Under the pieces are notes generated by a model, which was given only the letters and a program-made list of their open reading frames with translations, searched no databases and had not been told where the DNA came from. A program made the translations under genes and the position numbers. Source: Akkermansiaceae bacterium (GTDB lineage: Bacteria > Verrucomicrobiota > Verrucomicrobiia > Verrucomicrobiales > Akkermansiaceae). From it: a stretch of 64,000 nt of DNA. This document shows, piece by piece, positions 34,442-42,380 of this stretch (its first letter is position 1; every line of letters starts with the position of its first letter). Location: NCBI GenBank assembly GCA_024233115.1, contig JACKQB010000008.1, positions 50,217 to 114,216 on the forward strand. The letters are read 5' to 3'.

Positions 34442-35941
34442 ATGTACGTACTCGGAATTGACACAGGAACCCAAGGCACAAAGACACTGGTCTTTGACCT
34501 CGAAAGGGCTGCGGTGGTGGCCGAGTCCTCGAAGTCCTATGAGATGATCCAAGGCTTGCCCGAAGGGCACCGTGAGCAGGACCCCGCGCTCTGGATCAAA
34601 GCGGTGGATTACACGATCCGCGATTGTTTGAAACAACTTGGCGAAGCCGCCTCCCGCGTGGCCGCCATCGGTGTCAGCGGCCAGCAGCATGGACTTGTTG
34701 TGTTAGATTCTCAAAACAGCATCATCCGTCCGGCCAAACTCTGGTGCGATACCTCGACCACCGAGCAGTGTGATGAAATCTCCCGCGCCTTTGGCGGTGC
34801 TCCGGGTTTGATCGAGTTGGCAGGCAACCCCATGCTGCCAGGTTACACAGCACCCAAGATTCTCTGGTTGAAACGGAATGAACCGCAGAATTTTCAACGC
34901 ATCGAGACGGTCCTGCTGCCACACGACTTTATCAACTACTGGCTAACAGGCCTGAAACGCATGGAGCCGGGTGATGCCTCGGGCACGGGTTTGTTTGATG
35001 TGCGCAACCGGCACTGGTGCAGGGAGATTATCGACTTCATTGACCCCGGTTTGCATCACGCCTTGCCGGCCATCGGATCCTCGCTGGATGTCCTCGGACC
35101 GATCCGGCCTGAACTTGCCGATGCCTGGGGCTTGGGTAGGCAGGTCCTTGTGAGTGCCGGGGGGGGCGACAATATGATGGGCGCCATCGGCACCGGCAAC
35201 GTCAACAATGGCCAGGTCACGGTTTCCCTGGGAACCAGCGGAACCGTCTATGGGGTGCATGACAGCCCCTTGGTCGATCCCCAGGGGGAAGTGGCCGCCT
35301 TCTGTGATTCGACCGATCGATGGCTGCCGCTTGTCTGCACGATGAATGCGACGGTGGTGACCGAGGCTGTTAGAAAGCATTACGGCTGGGATTATGCACG
35401 TATGGAGCAAGAAGTTGCTGCGGCTCCCATGGGGGCGGATGGTGTCATGATGCTGCCCTATCTGCTGGGGGAAAGGACACCGAGCCTGCCGGAGGGATGT
35501 GGTGTGCTGCATGGTCTGAATATTTCCAATTTCAAGCCCTCCAACATCATGCGCGCCGCCATGGAGGGGGTTAGTCTGAGTCTTGGCTATGGTATGCTGC
35601 GCCTGTGCGAACTGGGTTATGAGCCGACCTCAGTCAAGGTCACCGGAGGAGGATCGAAGAGTGCGGTATGGCGACAAATGATAGCCGATGTCTTTGGCTT
35701 GCCCCTGGTGAAATTAAAGACAGACGAGGGGGCCGCCCTGGGGGCGGCACTTCAGGCCGCGGTATCATTTTTCCGCCATAGTGGTGAGGACCTGAGTTAC
35801 CAGGAAATCATTAGTTACGCGGTGACCCCATCCCCGGATACCTCGTGTGAGCCTGATGAGGAACGCCATGTTTTCTATCAGGAACTGCTCGCCAAGCAGC
35901 AGTACCTCGCCGAAACCCTGCACACTCAAGGCTTCCTCTAA
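34442..35941 (+). CDS. xylB: Xylulokinase (FGGY carbohydrate kinase)
   Basis: Xylulokinase phosphorylates D-xylulose to xylulose 5-phosphate. The start ATG 34442 gives MYVLGIDTGTQGTKTLVFD, the FGGY phosphate-1 motif. GQQHGLVVLD, the substrate-binding GDNMMGAIGTG and TGGGSKSAVWRQM near the C-terminus are typical of XylB. Length 499 is normal. A xylose isomerase gene is not adjacent. An inverted repeat upstream may be an operator. The family is sure; the exact sugar is likely but unproved. Confidence 0.9.
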   Translation: MYVLGIDTGTQGTKTLVFDLERAAVVAESSKSYEMIQGLPEGHREQDPALWIKAVDYTIRDCLKQLGEAASRVAAIGVSGQQHGLVVLDSQNSIIRPAKLWCDTSTTEQCDEISRAFGGAPGLIELAGNPMLPGYTAPKILWLKRNEPQNFQRIETVLLPHDFINYWLTGLKRMEPGDASGTGLFDVRNRHWCREIIDFIDPGLHHALPAIGSSLDVLGPIRPELADAWGLGRQVLVSAGGGDNMMGAIGTGNVNNGQVTVSLGTSGTVYGVHDSPLVDPQGEVAAFCDSTDRWLPLVCTMNATVVTEAVRKHYGWDYARMEQEVAAAPMGADGVMMLPYLLGERTPSLPEGCGVLHGLNISNFKPSNIMRAAMEGVSLSLGYGMLRLCELGYEPTSVKVTGGGSKSAVWRQMIADVFGLPLVKLKTDEGAALGAALQAAVSFFRHSGEDLSYQEIISYAVTPSPDTSCEPDEERHVFYQELLAKQQYLAETLHTQGFL

Positions 35942-35962
35942 GCCGTATTCCTAACAACGAGA

Positions 35963-36646
35963 ATGAGTGACCGGTCAGAAATAAGAGGGACAAAAAAGCA
36001 GTGGTTCATCGGGAAAATGGTAGCCGCCCTCATGCGCTTGGTCGGGCTGACTCTGCGTTATCGGGTCGATGACCCACACGGCCAGAAGGCCAAGGCTCCG
36101 GCAGGTGTCCCCGTGATCTGGATCTTCTGGCACAACTGCCTGTTTAGCGCGCCATTAACCAAAAAAAAGTTCAGTGGCAGCGCACCCGCCAGCGCCCTTG
36201 CAAGTGCCAGTCGCGACGGCGCGGTCATCGAGTCCGTGGTTGCCAGTTTCGGAGTGAAAACCGTGCGCGGCTCAAGTTCCCGCCGGGGGGTGGCCGCCTT
36301 GATCGCTTTAAAAAAAGCCCTCAAGGCCGGAGAACAGCTCTTTGTCACACCCGATGGCCCGCGTGGCCCCCGCTACCACCTGCAACCCGGGGTGGTGAAG
36401 CTCGGCCAATCGTCAGGCGCCCCCATTGTCCCGGTCCGCTTTTACCACACATCGAGCTGGCGACTGAAAAGCTGGGACCGTTTCCACATTCCCAAACCTT
36501 TTAGCAAGGTGGTCATCACCCTCGGTGAGGCAATCCGGATTCCACCCAGACTAGACGACGGGGAATTTGAAATCTATCGCAAAAAAGTCGAAGAGTCGCT
36601 TCGCGAAGGCGTCGATGATATCCCTAACGATGAATACAGACAATGA
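35963..36646 (+). CDS. Lysophospholipid acyltransferase-like protein (DUF374)
   Basis: This 227-residue protein matches the DUF374 group of acyltransferases. It shows a membrane-proximal helix, the block IWIFWHNCLF and then ASASRDGAVIESVVASFGVK. RGSSSRRGVAAL and FVTPDGPRGPRYHLQPGVVK follow. The last carries the Gly-Pro-Arg-Gly substrate motif. These proteins probably acylate lipid A or phospholipid precursors at the inner membrane. The stop overlaps the folD start (ATGA), so the two are co-translated, a conserved convenience rather than a functional link. Confidence 0.85.
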   Translation: MSDRSEIRGTKKQWFIGKMVAALMRLVGLTLRYRVDDPHGQKAKAPAGVPVIWIFWHNCLFSAPLTKKKFSGSAPASALASASRDGAVIESVVASFGVKTVRGSSSRRGVAALIALKKALKAGEQLFVTPDGPRGPRYHLQPGVVKLGQSSGAPIVPVRFYHTSSWRLKSWDRFHIPKPFSKVVITLGEAIRIPPRLDDGEFEIYRKKVEESLREGVDDIPNDEYRQ

Positions 36647-37521
36647 GTAAGATAATTGATGGTAAAGCTGTGGCTGAAAAAGTATTGGCCGAATGTAGTC
36701 AGGAAATTGAAACCCTGAAAAAAAGCGGGATCACGCCTGGTTTGGCGGTTGTGTTGGTGGGGGATGACCCCGCTTCCCAGGTTTACGTCGGCTCCAAGGT
36801 GCGCAAGTGTGCGGAGCTGGGGTTGCACTCCCGTAAAGTAGAGCTGCCGGTGGATGCCACCCAGGAGGATGTGCTGGCGGTGGTGGAGGAGCTGAATGCT
36901 GATCCCCGAATCCATGGTATCCTGGTGCAGTCGCCACCACCGCCACAGATTGATGAGGATGCCATCGTCAGGGCGATCGACCCCGCCAAGGACGTCGATG
37001 GTTTTCATCCCGTCAACGTCGCCAAACTCGCCCTCGAGGATGGCAGTGGATTCGTTCCCTGCACACCCGCAGGCTGCATGCGTTTGCTCAAAGAGGCCGG
37101 CGTGGAGACTTCCGGCGCCGAGGCGGTGGTGATCGGGCGGAGTATGATCGTCGGCAAACCGATGGCCCTTTTACTGATGAGCAAGGACGGCAATGCAACG
37201 GTGACGGTGGCGCACTCGCGCACCAAGGATTTGGCTGCTGTTTGTCGTCGCGCGGACATCATCGTGGCTGCCATTGGTCGACCCGGATTCGTAACCGCCG
37301 ACATGGTCAGGGAGGGTGCCGCCGTGATCGATGTCGGGATCAACCGGGTCGATGATCCGACCGCCAAGCGTGGCTACCGTCTCGTTGGCGACGTCGCCTA
37401 CGATGAAGTGGCGCCGAAGTGTTCAGCGATCACGCCTGTCCCTGGTGGCGTGGGGCCCATGACCATCGCCATGCTTATTGCCAACACCATCAAAGCCGCC
37501 CGACAGAGCCAGGCAGGCTAA
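36643..37521 (+). CDS. folD: Methylenetetrahydrofolate dehydrogenase / cyclohydrolase FolD
   Basis: This bifunctional enzyme interconverts 5,10-methylene- and 10-formyl-tetrahydrofolate. Motifs seen are PGLAVVLVGDDPASQVYVGS with the catalytic Lys just after, VQSPPPPQIDEDAIVRAIDP, the Rossmann-type VVIGRSMIVGKPMALLLM and the C-terminal PVPGGVGPMTIAML. Length 292 is typical. It overlaps the acyltransferase gene by four bases and converges with the OmpA-like gene. Confidence 0.97.
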   Translation: MSKIIDGKAVAEKVLAECSQEIETLKKSGITPGLAVVLVGDDPASQVYVGSKVRKCAELGLHSRKVELPVDATQEDVLAVVEELNADPRIHGILVQSPPPPQIDEDAIVRAIDPAKDVDGFHPVNVAKLALEDGSGFVPCTPAGCMRLLKEAGVETSGAEAVVIGRSMIVGKPMALLLMSKDGNATVTVAHSRTKDLAAVCRRADIIVAAIGRPGFVTADMVREGAAVIDVGINRVDDPTAKRGYRLVGDVAYDEVAPKCSAITPVPGGVGPMTIAMLIANTIKAARQSQAG

Positions 37522-37560
37522 CGTGGCATTGAACCGTCAGGAGATTGGCCGGACAACGGC

Positions 37561-38817
37561 TTAACGCTTGATTTCCCAGACCTCACAGATCTGGTTTTCA
37601 GTTTCAACCGTCGGAGAAAACCGAGCTGTTTCACCCAGGTAGACGGCCTTCACCTGCTGGCCGGTTGCCTTGAGGATGTTTACGACTGATGCCACGGTGG
37701 TGGCTCGTTCAGCTGATAGTTTGCGGTTGTTGTCCGCGTCCCCGGACTTGGAGGCATAACCAACCACGAGGAAGAAGGATTTCCCGTCCTTGCGTTTATC
37801 AAGAACCTCCTGGATGATTTTCTCGCGGTCAAAGGTGATCTGTGATGAACCCTTGGCAAAGGTCTGACGGTGTACGATTTCCGCGCCCATGGTTGTCCTG
37901 ATCGCCTCGTAGGCGGCTTCAAGTTGCTGTTTGTTGGCGTTTTCCAAGGTGCGGAGCTTGGCAAAAAGCCGGGCGGCTTCGGCAGGCAGGTCTTTTTCAG
38001 ATTCGATGAAAAGGCGGGTGCGGTCGAGCTCGGCGCGGAGACGCTGGATCTCGTATCTCTGCACGTTGTCTTTTTCGCGCAGCCTTTTGACCTCGGCGGC
38101 GATCAGGTCATACTCACTGCGGTCGATCTTGTTTTCGGCAGCTTGCAGAAGGCCATCGACCTGCATCTGCAGCTTGCTCACCTTGTCCTGGCTCTCGTTG
38201 AGTTGCTTGCGCAGCATCGACATGGCTTCATTGGTCGGGCGGGTCTGGAACTCGGCCAGCTGCTTGCGGAAGTTTTCAATCTGGTTGTTCGCCATCTTCA
38301 GGTCATTGGTCAGCCGGGTGACCTGGTCGGCGGAATTGGCAGAGTTGGCGAGTCTGCCCTCGAGTTCGTTGATCCGTTTGTAAAGGCTGGCCATCTGGTT
38401 GCGCTGGGCCGATGCCTCCGTTTCCAGGGCGCGGAGCTGGGTGTCTTTTTCCTCCAGGGTGGCCTGCCACTGGCTGGCGAGCGATGCGAGGGTGGTGGCG
38501 TCGCGTTGCAGCCGGTCCGCCGCCATACGGGCACTGCTGGCGTCTTCCGGAAGTGGTGGCAGCCCCTGGCGGGCACGCTCGGCATTGGCGTCGGCACGCA
38601 GCTGGGCATTACGGGTTTCCAGCGCGGTGATGTCGGATGGTTTGTCGTTACCCGACTGGAAAAGCTGGCCATTCATCGACAGCATTAACATGACAAAAAG
38701 AAGCACGACGATGATAACGATCAGGGCCGTAGTGAGCTGGTTGTTTCCAGCCTTGGTGGATTCAGGGTGAGCGGGGGTCTGGTCCTGTGGCGTGGGGGGC
38801 GTATCGTTGGTTTCCAT
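37561..38817 (-). CDS. Coiled-coil membrane protein with OmpA-like C-terminal domain
   Basis: This 418-residue protein has an acidic Pro-rich N-terminus and one membrane helix at about 30-48 (TALIVIIVVLLFVMLMLSM). A long coiled coil follows at about 60-320 (many Leu/Gln/Arg/Glu heptads). An OmpA/MotB-type domain is at about 325-418. The latter contains FFLVVGYASKSGDADNNRKL, where the usual Asp of the peptidoglycan-binding TD.xG motif is replaced by Ser-Lys, and SAERATTVASVVN. The design is that of a protein bridging inner membrane and cell wall over a long distance. Loss of the Asp could change ligand binding. Confidence 0.8.
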   Translation of the reverse strand: METNDTPPTPQDQTPAHPESTKAGNNQLTTALIVIIVVLLFVMLMLSMNGQLFQSGNDKPSDITALETRNAQLRADANAERARQGLPPLPEDASSARMAADRLQRDATTLASLASQWQATLEEKDTQLRALETEASAQRNQMASLYKRINELEGRLANSANSADQVTRLTNDLKMANNQIENFRKQLAEFQTRPTNEAMSMLRKQLNESQDKVSKLQMQVDGLLQAAENKIDRSEYDLIAAEVKRLREKDNVQRYEIQRLRAELDRTRLFIESEKDLPAEAARLFAKLRTLENANKQQLEAAYEAIRTTMGAEIVHRQTFAKGSSQITFDREKIIQEVLDKRKDGKSFFLVVGYASKSGDADNNRKLSAERATTVASVVNILKATGQQVKAVYLGETARFSPTVETENQICEVWEIKR

Positions 38818-38905
38818 AGTGTGGGTTCGTTAGGTGTGGGCAGGGGGTTTAGCGTTTTTTTATGCGGAGTGCAAGGGCGCTGTTTGATTTGCCGGTCGCG
38901 TGTTT

Positions 38906-39934
38906 TTACGGACGGACCAGCTTTAAATTCGGGTTGATATCCTCATGGAAACTGGAGGAAATCCCCCTGAGATGGCTTTGAAGCGCGACGAATGCAATCA
39001 TCGCCGCATTATCGGTCGATAGGGCCGGCGGTGCGACCAGGAGCGTTTTCCCCGCTTTTTCACAGGCTTCTTGCATCGCGCCGCGCAGGGCCAGGTTACA
39101 GGAAACACCGCCAGACAGAGTGATCAGGTTTTCGCCGCATTTTCTCGCCGCCAGCATGGTCTTGTGAACCAGCACATCAATGACCGCCTGCTGGAAGGAA
39201 GCGCAGAGGTCGGGAATGGCATCAGCGGGGGCTTGGCCATGCTCGGGATCGAGTTTCTCCAGTTGGTAGAGCACCGCTGTTTTTAGTCCGGAAAAGGAGA
39301 AAGCAAGGCCGTCTTTCATCATCGAGCGGGGGAACTTGAAGGCGGTGGGCGATCCCTTCCGTGCCTGTTTTTCAATTTCCGGTCCGCCAGGGTAGGGGAG
39401 GCCGAGCATTTTCCCGACTTTATCGTAGGCTTCACCCGCGGCGTCATCGCGGGTGCTGCCGAGCAAGGCGTAATCGCCAAAGTCCTTCATGTGGATCAAC
39501 AGCGTGTGTCCACCAGAGACGATCAGGGCGAGGTTGGGTTCCAGTTTTGCAGAAGTCAAAAAGGGGGAAAGCAGATGCCCTTCCATGTGGTTGACGGAAA
39601 TAAACGGCTTGCCCGTGGCGATGGAAAGCGATTTGGCGGTGGTATTGCCCACCAGCAGCGATGACGCCAGCCCCGGGCCAGCGGTCGCGCCAAAGGCATC
39701 GATGTCACCAATGGCAACCCCCGCATTTTCCAGGGCAATCTCAATGAGCGGTCGCAAATGCAACGAGTGGTTCCTGCTGGCAAGCTCAGGCACCACCCCA
39801 CCAAACTCCCGGTGGATATCAATCTGCGAGGAAATCTCGGATGAAAGCACCTCCACCTCACCCGCAGCATGGCGCAAAACCGCCACCGCTGTTTCATCAC
39901 AGCTGGACTCAATGGCAAGAATCGTTGTCGGCAT
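38906..39934 (-). CDS. tsaD: tRNA threonylcarbamoyladenosine biosynthesis protein TsaD
   Basis: TsaD transfers threonylcarbamoyl to A37 of ANN-decoding tRNAs, with TsaB and TsaE. The conserved N-terminus ILAIESSCDETAVAVL, the metal-binding HREFGGVVPELASRNH and VNHMEGHLLSPF are all present. The C-terminal ALSTDNAAMIAF block is also intact. Length 342 is normal. It is a core gene marking the left side of the accessory block that starts at 40080. Confidence 0.97.
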   Translation of the reverse strand: MPTTILAIESSCDETAVAVLRHAAGEVEVLSSEISSQIDIHREFGGVVPELASRNHSLHLRPLIEIALENAGVAIGDIDAFGATAGPGLASSLLVGNTTAKSLSIATGKPFISVNHMEGHLLSPFLTSAKLEPNLALIVSGGHTLLIHMKDFGDYALLGSTRDDAAGEAYDKVGKMLGLPYPGGPEIEKQARKGSPTAFKFPRSMMKDGLAFSFSGLKTAVLYQLEKLDPEHGQAPADAIPDLCASFQQAVIDVLVHKTMLAARKCGENLITLSGGVSCNLALRGAMQEACEKAGKTLLVAPPALSTDNAAMIAFVALQSHLRGISSSFHEDINPNLKLVRP

Positions 39935-40079
39935 GCGGTTTATTTAGACAGGCTGACCAGGATGAACAGGATTTTTTACCTGGGCTGTTCATTCATTTTT
40001 AAACCACCCTCCTTAGCCTTCTTGGCCACGTCGGGCAGGCTGGAAGGAACGGAATCCACGGAAGGGTGTTATTGGGTTT

Positions 40080-40098
40080 TTGGAGTTTAAGCGGAAGC
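40080..40098 (+). repeat. 19-bp direct repeat, left copy (accessory block boundary)
   Basis: TTGGAGTTTAAGCGGAAGC occurs here and again, exactly and in the same orientation, at 48792-48810. This copy overlaps the last codons and stop of the DUF2779 gene. Confidence 0.85.
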
Positions 40099-41583
40099 CC
40101 CCATGAAAAATTCCCACAGCCGGACCATGGCGAGGGTGTCGAGGGCGCAGTATTGGTCGAGTTGTTGGTGGATCTCGGATTTACGCTCGGCGGTGGTGTC
40201 CCGGTTGATGGCTTCCTGGTAGGCTTGGACGGCCATGTTGCCGTCCTGGACGCCGTCTAGGTCGCTGTAGGTGAGGTCGGGGCAGATGGCGGGGAGGACA
40301 GCCTTGATGCTCCAACTGCCGTGTTGGCTGGGGTGGTAGTAGTGGTTCCTTGCGACCGGTAGGAGGTCTTCGATCCGGTCGATGATGGATTCCAACGCAT
40401 TGCTGAGGTCAGGGAATTGTTGTGCCAGTTCGCGGATCACCCTTTTTTCAAAGGGGGCATAGTAAGCGAAGATGGGGCCTGCTGTGCCACAGGTTCTGAC
40501 AAGTGCTTCGGCGAGTGGTCGGCGGGGATCATCTCCTGACAGGTCGAGGAAGGTTTCCTGGTTGAGTGTTTCGTCCGGTTGCAGGGTGTGCAGGCTGAAC
40601 TGGAAGGGGATTTGCTGGTAGGGGCGGGTGCCTTTCCAGATGGGGACGGCGGAGTTGCTGGTTTCGAAGTCGAGAAAGTAATGGGGGGCACCGGCGACGG
40701 TATATTTCGACAGCTCACGTGTTGCGCCCTCGGCATCGAAGTAGGTGGTGCCGGCGAGGGTGTGTTGTTTGACCATCGCCTGCTGGGCGTTGAGCATGCC
40801 GTCGGGCACGTCTGTCAGCTCGATGATTCCTTCTGCCGCGAGTTGATCTTTTTTAGCTCCTAAACGAGGTAGACAGGAGGTGGGGAATTCGGCTTGTGGT
40901 TCCTGGCCTTGGCAGTGGGCGATGAACGGGCAGTTGAAGGGGGAGGAACAGTGTGGGCCGGTGCGTATGTCAGGTTCGGTTTCCCGAGCAGCGGTTTGCT
41001 GTGCGCCATCGAGCCATTGTTTGACCTCGTCGTGGCGTGACATGGCCTCGGTGGTGAGGTCGGCTTCAAAAAACAAACCCCGGTAGTTGCCGTCGCCCTG
41101 ATAGACAAAGGTGTTGTCGATGTGGGCGAGGGATACGGAGGAGAGATTCACTCCCGCCGCAGTTGCGATGTAGCACTGCACGGCAACATCGTCGCGGTGG
41201 TAGTCCTTGACGCTGGCGGCCGACTTCACTTCGATCATATCCCAACGAAGTTTGCCACTGTCATTGTTAGGGATCATGACGTCGGCAAGGGCGAGGGCGC
41301 CATCGGCCTGCATAGCGGCTTCAAAAACGATGGAGTTACCATCCTTGAGCAGTGCTTCTGAGCGGGCAAAGGCCTCGGGCCAATCGAGTGCGTTGATGTC
41401 GATCAGCTTTCCCGAACCATCAGTGTTGTAGATTTCTTGGGCCAACTCGCCAACTTGATTGCCGATGGTAAACACATGCTCGGAAGCTGAGTCATCACGG
41501 AGTTCAGGTTTATGGACTTCTAGCCAGAGCCGTTTTGGACATTGGCGATAGGCCATGATCTTGGATTTGGAGAGGCTTCGCAT
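40087..41583 (-). CDS. DUF2779 protein with Cas4-like nuclease part
   Basis: This 498-residue protein starts SLSKSKIMAYRQCPKRLWLE, as Cas4/AddB-type PD-(D/E)XK nucleases do. It shows DVMI (Asp 101) and MIEVKS (Glu 118, Lys 120) as catalytic residues. Cys 15, 212, 218 and 224 could hold an iron-sulfur cluster. From about 300 it has the DUF2779 domain, whose HYFLDFETSN resembles the first DEDD exonuclease motif (Asp 305, Glu 307). It would be a two-nuclease protein acting on DNA or RNA ends. It is the left-most gene of the accessory block; its biological role is unknown. Confidence 0.85.
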   Translation of the reverse strand: MRSLSKSKIMAYRQCPKRLWLEVHKPELRDDSASEHVFTIGNQVGELAQEIYNTDGSGKLIDINALDWPEAFARSEALLKDGNSIVFEAAMQADGALALADVMIPNNDSGKLRWDMIEVKSAASVKDYHRDDVAVQCYIATAAGVNLSSVSLAHIDNTFVYQGDGNYRGLFFEADLTTEAMSRHDEVKQWLDGAQQTAARETEPDIRTGPHCSSPFNCPFIAHCQGQEPQAEFPTSCLPRLGAKKDQLAAEGIIELTDVPDGMLNAQQAMVKQHTLAGTTYFDAEGATRELSKYTVAGAPHYFLDFETSNSAVPIWKGTRPYQQIPFQFSLHTLQPDETLNQETFLDLSGDDPRRPLAEALVRTCGTAGPIFAYYAPFEKRVIRELAQQFPDLSNALESIIDRIEDLLPVARNHYYHPSQHGSWSIKAVLPAICPDLTYSDLDGVQDGNMAVQAYQEAINRDTTAERKSEIHQQLDQYCALDTLAMVRLWEFFMGASA

Positions 41584-41594
41584 AGGGAAGTTAG

Positions 41595-42332
41595 TTAGGG
41601 TGGTGATTGATGTGAGAGCGTGCCATAATGACCACTGTGATCGGAGAGTTTGATGCGGTTAAGTTTTTTGGGATAGTGCCCTTCGATGTTGTATTTGAGG
41701 CTGCTGCTAGTGGTGATGTGGTCGATGAAGTAATTGCCCTCCGAGTCTTGAATATCAGCGGTATGAAATTCCAAAGAACGAAGGGTTTGGTGGAGTAGCT
41801 CAAATACATCCTGAGGCTGCCAGCCTTTTGGGCTTCGTTGATTGTAGTCGCCTAGGAGGCAGATGGGTTCTGAGCGAGTTGAGTAATCATTGAGGATCTG
41901 CTCGAGGGCTCGGAGATAGCGTCGGTGCTCATCCCATCGTTTGGCGTCTTTGCGGCCTGTGGAGACATGGGCGTCGTGCCACGGGATGCAGACTCTGATG
42001 AACCGTATGCCATGCGAAACTCCGGCGATGAATCTTCCGGGAGGCATGCTGGATGTATCGTGTGTGCTGACACCTTTCCATGGCTGGGAGCTTGATAGGA
42101 TCACCTTGCGCCGCAGGCCTTTTGGGTTGGGGTAGCCATAGTCCGGGCCAGAGGTGATGACATGCCCATCATGGGGGATGAAACCGGTCGTCACTTCGGT
42201 GAAGCAGCAGACATCGGGTGTAGAACTATCCACCAGATTCTCGATATGGGGGCTACGCTTTTGCTTTACTTCTGCCCATTCGAGATTCCATGTGGCGACT
42301 TTAATGGGGAGGGATGCAGTCATGATGGTCAT
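41595..42332 (-). CDS. Endonuclease/exonuclease/phosphatase (EEP) family protein
   Basis: The family motifs stand in order: ATWNLEW, CCFTEVTTGF (metal-binding Glu), IPWHDAH, LLGDYNQRS, FIDHITTS and KLSDHSGHYG. All catalytic His, Asp and Asn residues appear present. EEP enzymes hydrolyse phosphodiester bonds in nucleic acids or phospholipids, and the substrate is not evident. The start is uncertain: ATG 42332 or 42323 is preferred over 42365. It is 11 bases upstream of the DUF2779 gene and probably in one operon with it and the PcfJ-like gene. Confidence 0.85.
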   Translation of the reverse strand: MTIMTASLPIKVATWNLEWAEVKQKRSPHIENLVDSSTPDVCCFTEVTTGFIPHDGHVITSGPDYGYPNPKGLRRKVILSSSQPWKGVSTHDTSSMPPGRFIAGVSHGIRFIRVCIPWHDAHVSTGRKDAKRWDEHRRYLRALEQILNDYSTRSEPICLLGDYNQRSPKGWQPQDVFELLHQTLRSLEFHTADIQDSEGNYFIDHITTSSSLKYNIEGHYPKKLNRIKLSDHSGHYGTLSHQSPP

Positions 42333-42380
42333 CTGAGATTTATCAGGGGGAGTGGACGATGGCAAGAAAGGGAGTTGTGG

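Noticed and set aside
37870..38688. 272-residue plus-strand frame antisense to the OmpA-like gene
   Set aside because: It opposes a coiled-coil gene with a clear membrane helix and OmpA domain and has no features of its own.
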